This document shows positions 25,594 to 33,223 of a stretch of DNA of 64,000 nucleotides, piece after piece. Source of the stretch: RYN-133 sp963754285 (GTDB lineage Bacteria > Actinomycetota > Actinomycetes > Mycobacteriales > Jatrophihabitantaceae); NCBI GenBank assembly GCA_963754285.1, contig CAVWFN010000007.1:620001-684000 (forward strand). The letters are read 5' to 3'. The translations under genes and the position numbers were made by a program. Position 1 is the first letter of the stretch; every line of letters starts with the position of its first letter. The notes beneath the pieces were generated by a model that saw nothing but the letters and a program-made list of their open reading frames with translations, was not told the DNA's origin and made no database searches.

Positions 25594-26367
25594 ATGGACT
25601 ACCTGGCCCACCTCCGCGCTGATTCCGAACGCTTCGCCGACGCCTTGCAGGCGTGCGACCCGGCAACGCGCGTCCCGCCGTGCCCTGACTGGTCGGCCGC
25701 CGACCTGCTGTGGCACCTCGGCGAGGTGCAGCTGTTCTGGGGCACGATCGTCGCCGAACGGCTCGACAATCCCGACGCCGCCGATGCGGCCAACCAGGCT
25801 CGTCCCGACGACTACGACCTGTTACTCGACTTCTACCGGCGGGCCAGCGCCACGCTCGTCGACGCCCTCGAGACGACCCCGCCGCACACTGCGCTCTGGA
25901 CGTGGTTCGACGCCGACCAGAGCGCCGGCTTCGTGCTCCGTCGCCAGGCGCACGAAGCGCTCATCCATCGCCTCGACGCCGAACTGACTGCAGGCCGCGT
26001 GAGCGACATCGATCCCGAGCTGGCCACGGACGGCGTGGCGGAGGTCTTCGACTGGATGTACAGCAGCGTCCCGGCGTGGGGACAAGCCGACCAGTCCGGT
26101 GCGGTCGGACGGATCACGACCACCGACACGGGCGGCGAGTGGTTCGTGCGGCTCGGCGCGTTCAGCGGAACGAGCCCGAACACCGGCACCACTTACACCG
26201 ACGAGGGCACGATCGCCCGGGTCGGTCCCGCCGATGCCTCGTTCGAGGTCACCGGCACGGCCCGCGACCTCGACGCGTGGCTGTGGAACCGTCCCACGCT
26301 GTCCGACATCAGCCTCGACGGCGACTACGAGCGCTTCGTCGAGATCATTCGCTCGGGCGTGCAGTAG
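25594..26367 (+). CDS. maleylpyruvate isomerase family (mycothiol-dependent, DinB-like) protein
   Basis: 257 residues. Residues 1-150 form the MDMPI N-terminal DinB-like domain: VPPCPDWSAADLLWHLGEV carries the first metal histidine and RRQAHEALIHRLDAELTAG the other two. The C-terminal domain (about 165-250) resembles the SCP2-like tail. Such proteins use mycothiol as cofactor or isomerise maleylpyruvate; the exact substrate is unknown. mshA at 54-56 kb shows the host makes mycothiol. The 3' end overlaps convergent hemL by 23 bp. Confidence 0.87.
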   Translation: MDYLAHLRADSERFADALQACDPATRVPPCPDWSAADLLWHLGEVQLFWGTIVAERLDNPDAADAANQARPDDYDLLLDFYRRASATLVDALETTPPHTALWTWFDADQSAGFVLRRQAHEALIHRLDAELTAGRVSDIDPELATDGVAEVFDWMYSSVPAWGQADQSGAVGRITTTDTGGEWFVRLGAFSGTSPNTGTTYTDEGTIARVGPADASFEVTGTARDLDAWLWNRPTLSDISLDGDYERFVEIIRSGVQ

Positions 26368-27646
26368 CGGCACCCCGCGCAGCCGCGGGCATCGCTTCGG
26401 CGATGCGGCCGATCGCGGCGTCGTCCATCGCGGCATTCACGAACCACGCCTCGAACCCGCTCGGCGGCAGGTACACGCCGGCGTCGAGCATCGCGTGGAA
26501 GAACGGGGTGTAGCGGAAGGTCTCCGCCGCCTGGGCGCCGGCGAAGTCGGTGACCGGCTTCTCGGCGAAGAAGACCGACACGAGGTTGCCCGCGAACTGC
26601 ACTTGATGGGCAACGCCGGCCTCGTCAAGTGATTGCGCGGCGAGCGTGCCGATCGTGCGCGCATTCGCGTCGAGCTTGGCGTACACATCAGGCCCGGCGT
26701 TGCGCAGTGTCGCCAGTCCCGCTGCCACGGCGACGGGATTTCCCGACAGCGTCCCGGCCTGGTAGACCGGCCCGGCCGGCGCGAGCTTCGACATCACGTC
26801 GGCGCGACCGCCGAATGCCGCGGCAGGCAGCCCGCCGCTCATCACCTTGCCGAACGTGAACAGGTCCGCGTCGACCGGCTCGAGGCCGTACCAACCAGCT
26901 GCGCTGACGCGAAAGCCCGTCATCACCTCGTCCATGATCAGCAGCGCGCCGTGGCGGGCGGTGATCTCGCGCAGTCCCGCATTGAATCCGGGCAGCGGCG
27001 CGATCGCGCCCATGTTGCCGGCCGCCGCCTCGGTGATCAGGCAGGCGATCTCGTCGCCGAATTCGGCGAAGCACGACTCGACGGCGGCGAGGTCGTTGTA
27101 CGGCAGCACGATCGTCTCGGCGGTCTGTGCGCCCGTGACCCCCGGTGTGTCGGGCAGTCCGAACGTCACGACTCCGGAGCCGGCCGCGGCGAGCAGTGCA
27201 TCGACGTGGCCGTGGTAGCAGCCGGCGAATTTGACGACGCGGTGGCGCCCGGTGAAGCCGCGCGCGAGCCGGATCGCCGACATGGTCGCCTCGGTGCCGC
27301 TGTTCACCAACCGGACCTGCTCGACCGGCGCGACACGATCGACGATCTCGCCGGCCAACTCGGCTTCACCCTCGGTCGGGGTGCCGAAGCTCAGGCCGCG
27401 GGTCGCCGCCTGCTGCACGGCCTCGACCACTGCGGGATGCGCATGTCCGAGGATCATCGGCCCCCAGGACGAGACCAGATCGACGTACTGCACGCCGTCG
27501 GCGTCCGTCAGGTACGGACCGGAGCCCTCGACCATGAACCGCGGTGTTCCGCCGACTGCACGAAAAGCGCGAACGGGCGAGTTCACCCCGCCCGGGATGA
27601 CCTGTTGGGCGCGCTCGAACAGCTCGGCCGATCTCGGTGCTTCCAC
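26345..27646 (-). CDS. hemL: glutamate-1-semialdehyde 2,1-aminomutase
   Basis: PLP enzyme that converts glutamate-1-semialdehyde to 5-aminolevulinate, the step after HemA. From GTG 27646 it has 433 residues. QQVIPGGVNSPVRAFRAVGG opens the family fold, NSGTEATMSAIRLARGFTGR binds cofactor phosphate, LIMDEVMTGFR contains the PLP-pyridine Asp, and K267 in TFGKVMSGGLPAAAFGG is the Schiff-base lysine. An alternative TTG start at 27661 would add five residues. A nested palindromic repeat ends about 35 bp upstream of the chosen start. Confidence 0.95.
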   Translation of the reverse strand: MEAPRSAELFERAQQVIPGGVNSPVRAFRAVGGTPRFMVEGSGPYLTDADGVQYVDLVSSWGPMILGHAHPAVVEAVQQAATRGLSFGTPTEGEAELAGEIVDRVAPVEQVRLVNSGTEATMSAIRLARGFTGRHRVVKFAGCYHGHVDALLAAAGSGVVTFGLPDTPGVTGAQTAETIVLPYNDLAAVESCFAEFGDEIACLITEAAAGNMGAIAPLPGFNAGLREITARHGALLIMDEVMTGFRVSAAGWYGLEPVDADLFTFGKVMSGGLPAAAFGGRADVMSKLAPAGPVYQAGTLSGNPVAVAAGLATLRNAGPDVYAKLDANARTIGTLAAQSLDEAGVAHQVQFAGNLVSVFFAEKPVTDFAGAQAAETFRYTPFFHAMLDAGVYLPPSGFEAWFVNAAMDDAAIGRIAEAMPAAARGAATARPSE

Positions 27647-27672
27647 CCGTCCAGTCTGCAATGCGGCGGTAA

Positions 27673-27757
27673 CCCCCTTCGCGAGTGGTCACTTGCGCGC
27701 CGAGTGGTCACTTATAAGTGACCACTCGGCGCATAAATGACCACTCGCGGTAGGGGG
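27673..27757. repeat. nested palindromic repeat (AGTGG lattice family), copy 4
   Basis: The inner part is a perfect 36-bp palindrome (27697-27732, 18-bp arms, no loop) with CGAGTGGTCACTTA in each arm. Outer arms are CGCGAGTGGTCA (27680-27691) and inverse (27738-27749), extended by CCCCCT (27673-27678) and AGGGGG (27752-27757). AGTGG starts at 27684 and 27703, CCACT at 27722 and 27741. It lies between the GNAT gene start-to-end run and hemL, directly upstream of the hemL start, where it could affect the hemL transcript. Confidence 0.9.
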
Positions 27758-27773
27758 ACGGGAGCGGGTCAGG

Positions 27774-28688
27774 TCAGGTCAGGTCGCGGCGCATGGCGAT
27801 ACGACGCCCGATCGCGTCGAGGCCGACGTCACGTTCCCAGTCGCGGATCTCCGCGAGCTCGGGCGCGAGGTCGGTGAGCGCGACAAAGCCGCGCGCTTCG
27901 TAGAACGGCGCGTTCCACGCGACCTCGGCATAGGTAGTCAGGGTGATCGCGGCGTATCCCTCGCTCCGTGCCCACTCGCACGCAGCGTCGAGCAGTGTCG
28001 AGCCCAACCCCTGGCGCATGTGCGAGGGCAACACCGCGAGTTCTTGGACGTGCGCATTGCCGTCGACCTCGTCCAGTTGCAGGAAACCCACGGGCGGGTC
28101 TCCGGCGACGAACACGGCGCGCGATTCGTGCAACGCGTCGAGCGGGAAGGGCAGGTCGGGCAGATCCATTCCTGCGACACGGAACAGCGACTCCGCGCGC
28201 CGGTCGATCTCGGGCAGGTGCTCGAGGTCGCGCGGCAGCGCGCGACGCACCTCGGGCATGACTCCGACAGCGCCGAGCACGGCGGCAAGCCGTTCCGGAC
28301 GACGTGTCGCGACAGCGACCTTGCGCCCGTCGGCCAGAGCGAGCGTGAGCGCGGCCGTGCCGCGCGGCAGCCCTTCACCGAAGCGGCGCCCGAGCAGCGG
28401 AGCGTTGTCGGTGTCGCCGAGATCGATGCCGAGAATCTCGTTACGCGGCAGCGTTTCCTCACCGACTGTCAGGTCGTCGTCAGTGACGACGATCGAGCGC
28501 AGCTGTCGCGCAGCAGACGTGATCAGCGCATCTACACCGACGACGAGAACACCGCCGATGACCCATGCATACACGTGCTTCCGGCCGCCACCGATGACGA
28601 GCAGATCGATCAGGAAACCTGCGATTATCGCTCCGAGCAGTACGAGCGTCGACACGTACGTGCGCGCCGGCTCGACATAGCGACGCAT
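27774..28688 (-). CDS. membrane-anchored GNAT acetyltransferase with N-terminal DUF3093-like domain
   Basis: 304 residues. The N-terminus has two helices (about 12-34 and 40-60), then a PH-like beta segment (RSIVVTDDDLTVGEETLPRNEILGIDLGD), resembling the actinobacterial DUF3093 family. From about 145 a GNAT domain follows: VQELAVLPSHMRQGLGSTLLDAACEWA is motif A with the acetyl-CoA loop RQGLGS, and FYEARGFVAL is motif B. The fusion puts an acetyltransferase on the inner face of the membrane. It sits between hemB and hemL in the same direction, 8 bp after hemB. Substrate unknown; a link to heme is only positional. Confidence 0.8.
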   Translation of the reverse strand: MRRYVEPARTYVSTLVLLGAIIAGFLIDLLVIGGGRKHVYAWVIGGVLVVGVDALITSAARQLRSIVVTDDDLTVGEETLPRNEILGIDLGDTDNAPLLGRRFGEGLPRGTAALTLALADGRKVAVATRRPERLAAVLGAVGVMPEVRRALPRDLEHLPEIDRRAESLFRVAGMDLPDLPFPLDALHESRAVFVAGDPPVGFLQLDEVDGNAHVQELAVLPSHMRQGLGSTLLDAACEWARSEGYAAITLTTYAEVAWNAPFYEARGFVALTDLAPELAEIRDWERDVGLDAIGRRIAMRRDLT

Positions 28689-28695
28689 GGGCGAA

Positions 28696-29688
28696 CTACG
28701 AGGCCGCCGCGACCTCGGCCGCCCAATAGGTGAGGATCAACGACGCCCCCGCCCGCTTGATCGACGTGAGCGTCTCGGCGATCACGCGGTCGCGGTCGAG
28801 CCAGCCGTTCGCCGCCGCCGCTTCGACCATCGCGTACTCACCGCTGATCTGGTAGGCCGCGACCGGAACGGGACTCGCATCGGCGACCGCGCGCAGGATG
28901 TCCAGGTACGGCAGCGCCGGCTTCACCATGACGATGTCTGCGCCTTCGGCGACGTCGAGGGCCACCTCGGCGAGCGCATCGGCCGCCGTGCGCGCGGCGT
29001 CCTGCTGATAGCTCTTGCGATCGCCGGTCAGTGACGAGTTCACCGCTTCGCGGAACGGTCCGTAGAAGCCGGACGCGTACTTCGGCGCGTATCCGAGGAT
29101 GCCCGTGTCGAGGTAGCCGGCGTCGTCGAGTGCGCGGCGCACCGCACCGACCTGGCCGTCCATCATTCCGCTCGTGCCGAGCAGGTGCGCCCCGGCATCG
29201 GCCTGCGCACGCGCCATGGCCGCGTAGCGAACGAGCGTTGCGTCGTTGTCGACCTCGCCCGCGTCGTTCAGAACGCCGCAGTGCCCGTGGTCGGTGAACT
29301 CGTCGAGGCACAGGTCGGACATGAGCACGGTGTCGTCGCCGAGTTCGTCGTGCAACCGGCGCAACGCGACGTTCAGCACGCCGTCGGGGTCGTCGGCGCC
29401 TGACCCGGTGGCGTCCTTGTGGTCGGGCACGCCGAAGATCATCAGTCCGCCGACACCGGCGGACACCGCTTCGACCGCCGCCTTGACCAGACTCTCGTTG
29501 CTGTGTTGCACGACTCCCGGCATCGACGAGATCGGCACGGGCTCGTCGAGACCCTCGCGCACGAACATCGGCAGCACCAGATCGGACGCGCGAACCTCGA
29601 CCTCGGCGACCAGGCGGCGCAGCGCCGCGGTACGGCGCAGCCGGCGCGGGCGCGACGTCGGGAACGGCGGGAGATCGGGCAACGGCAC
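28696..29688 (-). CDS. hemB: porphobilinogen synthase (5-aminolevulinate dehydratase)
   Basis: 330 residues. Joins two 5-aminolevulinates into porphobilinogen. The two Schiff-base lysines are K203 (APKYASGFYGPFR) and K256 (VMVKPALPYLD). The metal loop reads SDLCLDEFTDHGHCG, with Asp where zinc-type enzymes have Cys, so it is probably the Mg-dependent kind. One local oddity: AHLLGTSGMMDGQV, where relatives usually have a VAPSxMMDG segment. Translated in line with the GNAT gene downstream and the lipoprotein gene upstream. Confidence 0.96.
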   Translation of the reverse strand: MPLPDLPPFPTSRPRRLRRTAALRRLVAEVEVRASDLVLPMFVREGLDEPVPISSMPGVVQHSNESLVKAAVEAVSAGVGGLMIFGVPDHKDATGSGADDPDGVLNVALRRLHDELGDDTVLMSDLCLDEFTDHGHCGVLNDAGEVDNDATLVRYAAMARAQADAGAHLLGTSGMMDGQVGAVRRALDDAGYLDTGILGYAPKYASGFYGPFREAVNSSLTGDRKSYQQDAARTAADALAEVALDVAEGADIVMVKPALPYLDILRAVADASPVPVAAYQISGEYAMVEAAAANGWLDRDRVIAETLTSIKRAGASLILTYWAAEVAAAS

Positions 29689-29697
29689 GATTCGAGA

Positions 29698-30649
29698 TTA
29701 CGCGTCGCCGGACGAGCCCGACCCCACCAGCCAGGCCGTCGCGTCGAGTGCGAGCGTGCCGTCAGTCCCGGCCGGGTCGGTCCAGCCGTTGTACAGCGTC
29801 TTGCCCGATTCCCCTGTGCCGTCGTCGACCGTCGAGCTGTCGCCCCAGAACACGACCCGTCCCGATCCGTAGGTCGAACTGACGACGGCCGCGCCAGTGG
29901 TGCCGCCGGCCGAGTAGCCGCTGCGATACACCTCGCCCTTGACCGACGGATTGTGACTCGGGTGCAACGTCGCAGTCGTGCCGTTGCGGATGATCGTTCC
30001 GGTGACCTTCCCGAACGGCCCGGAGAGCACGGGGTCGGTCGAGCCGAGCACGTCCGGGTTCTCCGAGTCGATGTCGAGCGAGTCGATCGTGAACCCGAAC
30101 GGGTCGCTCGTCCCCATCAGGTCGTTGAGCACCTGCACCGAGTCGACGCCGTCGTTGTTGCGGTCGCTGCCCGAGTGGTCGCTGATCATGAACAATCCGC
30201 CGCCGCGCGTGGACGAACATCAGGATCGCGCTCTTCTCGGCCGCGGTGAACAGCACGTTCGGCTCCGGCAGCACGAACGCGTCGAACTTCGACAGGTCGA
30301 GAGGGTTGGTGACGTCACCGTCGGTGATGAGGCCGCCGGGCGGGAGCGTGTCGAGCGCGTAGGCGCCGCTCTTCTGCAGGGCGACGCCCCACGACGAGAG
30401 CGCGCCGGTCCAGTCGGTCTCGCTCGACGGGTTGCGGTTCTGCGCGAGCGGGTCGGGCATCGAGGTCGAGATGATCCAGTCGGCGTTGCCGGCGGTCTCG
30501 GCCTTCGTGTCGTCGAAGAGCACGTGGTAGCGAACGGTCGCCGCGTGCGACGGCGTCGCCGGCACCGACGGCCCGGCGCCGGACGAGCAGGCGGCGAGCG
30601 CCGCGGCCGCCGCGGCCAGCACGCAGGCAAGGCGCACGGTCGTGATCAC
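29698..30649 (-). CDS. putative secreted lipoprotein with glutamine-amidotransferase-like fold, frame-disrupted
   Basis: A lipobox (LAAAAAALAAC) marks a lipoprotein. The body has the pattern of GATase-like sugar- or cell-surface-acting proteins: LFDDTKAETAGNADW, FDAFVLPEPNVLFTAAEKSAILMFVHA, then GGGLFMISDHSGSDRNNDG and YGSGRVVFWGDSSTVDDG. The first part ends in one frame at VHA and the second continues in another; one extra base at about 30205 explains it (952 bp is 317 codons plus one). As written no full protein is made. I do not recognise the function. It lies between the hemD and hemB genes. Confidence 0.65.
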
Positions 30650-30658
30650 CCCGTCCTA

Positions 30659-30728
30659 CGACAGTGGTCAGTTGTGGCCACAGTGGTCAGTTACAACTGA
30701 CCACTGTGGCCGAAACTGACCACTGTCG
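30659..30728. repeat. nested palindromic repeat (AGTGG lattice family), copy 5
   Basis: Outer arms CGACAGTGGTCAGTT (30659-30673) and inverse (30714-30728); inner arms GGCCACAGTGGTCAGTT (30676-30692) and inverse (30695-30711) around a 2-nt loop. AGTGG starts at 30663 and 30682, CCACT at 30701 and 30720, all 19 nt apart. It lies between the hemD/cobA stop and the start of the lipoprotein gene, in the same-strand heme run. Confidence 0.9.
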
Positions 30729-30749
30729 GTGAAGCGGCGGTCGGGAGTG

Positions 30750-32306
30750 TCAGCGCGACGCGCGGCGCGAGGACGATCGCGCGGACTTCTTCGCGGCCGC
30801 CGCGGCGGCCTTCTCCTTCTCCTCCGCGGCCCGGACGGTCGCGTGCGCGGCGAGCGCGTCGACCAGCGCGGGGATCGTGGCGTTCTCGGGCTGGACGTCG
30901 ACGCGCAGCCCGAACTCACGCGCGGTGGCCGCGGTCTGCGGGCCGATGCACGCAACCACGGTGCGGGCGTGCGGCTTGCCGGCGATGCCGACGAGGTTGC
31001 GCACGGTCGAGGACGAGGTGAAGCAGACGGCCTGGAACCCGCCCGACTTGATCGCGTCGCGGATCTCGGCGGCCGGCGGCGCCGCACGCACGGTGCGGTA
31101 CGCGGTCACGTCGTCGATCTCCCAGCCGATCTCACGCAGCCCGGCCGCGAGGGTCTCGGTCGCGATGTCGGCACGCGGCAGCAGCACGCGGTTGATCGGG
31201 TCGAGCACGTCGTCGAAGGGCGGGAAGTCGGCCAGCAGCCCTTCCGAGCTCTGCTCCCCGGACGGGACGAGTTCGGGCGAGATGCCGAACGCGCGCACAG
31301 CGTCGGCGGTCGCCTCGCCGACGCAGGCGATCTTCACGCCGGCGAACGCGCGGGCGTCCAGGCCGAATTCCTCGAACTTCTCGCGCACGGCGCGCACCGC
31401 GTTGGTCGAGGTGAACACGATCCACTCGAACCGGCCGGTGACCAGGCCCTTGATCGCGCGCTCCATCTGGGTCGGGGTGCGTGGCGGCTCGACTGCGATC
31501 GTCGGAACCTCGACCGGCACGGCGCCGTAGCCGCGCAGCCGGTCGCTCATCGCGCCGGCCTGCTCCTTGGTGCGCGGCACCAGCACCTTCCAGCCGTAGA
31601 GCGGACGCGACTCCCACCACGACAGCTTGTCGCGCTGCGCGGCGGCCTTGCCGACGGTGACGACGACGGTGCCGGTCATGCCGACGACCGCGAGTTCGAG
31701 GTCACCGAGCGTGCCGCTGACGGTCTGCTGTCCGGTGGTCGTGGCCGCGCAACTGACGGTCACGGGGCTGTCCGGCTTCACGCCGTAGGTGACGAGGTGC
31801 TGCCCGACGTCGGCGACCTCGGCAGCCGGGACGGTGAGCACGAGTGTGCCGGGAGCCGAAGCGAGCGCCTCGAAGTCGGCGGTCTCGTAGGTGGTGAGGT
31901 CGGCCTCGGTACGCACCGGCCCGTAGGCAACACCGGCGTAGGACGCTGCGCCGACGCCGGTCGCCACGCCGGGGACGATGGCGAACGGGACGGACGTGCG
32001 TCCGACGGCAGTCGCTTCCTTGATCACGTCCTCGTTCGAGAACGGATCGCCGGGGACCAGGCGCACGACCGAGAGCCCGTTGCGGGCCTCGGCGCCGAGC
32101 AGCTTCGCCGTTTCGGCCGGCGTCGCCTCGGGGTCGCGGACGTCGGCACCGGCGAGCGCCACGATCGCTGAGGCGACCGACGCATCGGCCACGACGAGGT
32201 CGGCACCGGTCAGGGCGTCGCGGGCGCGGCCGGCGAGCAGTCCGGGATCGCCGGGGCCGGCCCCGACGAACGTGATCTTGCCCAGGACCTTGCGCGAGCG
32301 GGTCAT
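30750..32306 (-). CDS. hemD: bifunctional uroporphyrin-III C-methyltransferase/uroporphyrinogen-III synthase
   Basis: 518 residues. Residues about 8-240 are a SAM-dependent tetrapyrrole methylase (ITFVGAGPGDPGLL; VRLVPGDPFSNEDV; PFAIVPGVATGVGAASYAGV). Residues about 250-490 are HemD, which cyclises hydroxymethylbilane with ring-D inversion (WKVLVPRTKEQAGAM; FTSTNAVRAVREKFEEFG). The tail (about 490-518) is Ala/Lys/Ser-rich. The methylase half is divergent (TGQQ where many have TxxQ), so it may be weak. ATGA overlap with hemC. Shared by heme and siroheme routes. Confidence 0.94.
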   Translation of the reverse strand: MTRSRKVLGKITFVGAGPGDPGLLAGRARDALTGADLVVADASVASAIVALAGADVRDPEATPAETAKLLGAEARNGLSVVRLVPGDPFSNEDVIKEATAVGRTSVPFAIVPGVATGVGAASYAGVAYGPVRTEADLTTYETADFEALASAPGTLVLTVPAAEVADVGQHLVTYGVKPDSPVTVSCAATTTGQQTVSGTLGDLELAVVGMTGTVVVTVGKAAAQRDKLSWWESRPLYGWKVLVPRTKEQAGAMSDRLRGYGAVPVEVPTIAVEPPRTPTQMERAIKGLVTGRFEWIVFTSTNAVRAVREKFEEFGLDARAFAGVKIACVGEATADAVRAFGISPELVPSGEQSSEGLLADFPPFDDVLDPINRVLLPRADIATETLAAGLREIGWEIDDVTAYRTVRAAPPAAEIRDAIKSGGFQAVCFTSSSTVRNLVGIAGKPHARTVVACIGPQTAATAREFGLRVDVQPENATIPALVDALAAHATVRAAEEKEKAAAAAAKKSARSSSRRASR

Positions 32307-33223
32307 GTGTCTTTCCCCATCATCTGATCTGCGCCGTCGGCGAGCAGGTCGGCCGCCAGGCGGCGTCCCACGTCCTCGGCGTTTGCGGTCGGGCCCGTTG
32401 CCGACAGTCGGACGGCGTCGCTGCCGTCGACCGCGGTCACCGAGCCGCGAAGGAACACTTCAGTGCCGGTCTCGCCCTCGGCGATCTCGGCCAAGGCGCC
32501 GACCGGCGCCGAGCAGCCCGCCTCGAGTGCGGCGAGCAGGGCCCGCTCGGCGGCGACCGCCGTGCGGGTGTCCGCGTGGTCGAGGCCGGCGAGCAGGGCC
32601 CGGGCCTCGTCGTCGGACGTGCGGCACTCCACCGCCAGGGCGCCCTGCGCGGGAGCCGGCAGGACCTGGATCGGATCGAGTACCTCGGTCGCCTCGTTGC
32701 CCCGGCCGAGCCGGCGCAGTCCCGCGTACGCGAGCACGACAGCATCGACCTCACCGGCGGCGACCTTGCCGAGCCGGGTGTCGACGTTGCCGCGGATGGC
32801 GACCACTTCCAGCCCCAGCCCGAGGGCGTTGAGCTGGGCGGCTCGCCGTGGCGAGCCGGTGCCGACGCGAGCGCCGGCGGGGAGCTCACCGAGGGTGAGC
32901 CCGTCACGCGCGACGAGCACGTCGCGCGGATCCTCGCGAACCGGGACGGCCGCGATGACAATCCCGTCCGCTGCAGCGGTCGGGAGATCCTTGAAGGAAT
33001 GGACAGCGACGTCGATGTCGCCGGCCAGCAACGCCTCGCGCAGGGCCGAGACGAAGACTCCGGTGCCACCGATCTGGGTGAGGGCGGCGCTGGACCGGTC
33101 GCCCTCGGTCGAGATCGGGACGATGTCGACCGGTGCACCGAGCTCGTGCGCGATGAGGTCGGTCTGCACGCGGGCAAGCGCGCTGGCGCGCGTGCCGACA
33201 CGCAGGGTGCGAACCGCAGTCAT
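32303..33223 (-). CDS. hemC: hydroxymethylbilane synthase (porphobilinogen deaminase)
   Basis: 306 residues. Joins four porphobilinogens. RVGTRASALARVQTDLI opens the fold and C237 in LEAGCSAPVGALAE carries the dipyrromethane cofactor. GTGSPRRAAQLNA and VAIRGNVDTRLGKVAAG are the substrate-arginine segments. Overlaps hemA and hemD by 4 bp each. Confidence 0.96.
   Translation of the reverse strand: MTAVRTLRVGTRASALARVQTDLIAHELGAPVDIVPISTEGDRSSAALTQIGGTGVFVSALREALLAGDIDVAVHSFKDLPTAAADGIVIAAVPVREDPRDVLVARDGLTLGELPAGARVGTGSPRRAAQLNALGLGLEVVAIRGNVDTRLGKVAAGEVDAVVLAYAGLRRLGRGNEATEVLDPIQVLPAPAQGALAVECRTSDDEARALLAGLDHADTRTAVAAERALLAALEAGCSAPVGALAEIAEGETGTEVFLRGSVTAVDGSDAVRLSATGPTANAEDVGRRLAADLLADGADQMMGKDT

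Noticed and set aside
30165..30200. A GAGTGGTCGCTGATCAT segment resembling the AGTGG element
   Set aside because: Only one pentamer is present, with no 19-nt partners, and it lies in the conserved ISDHSGSD segment of the lipoprotein.
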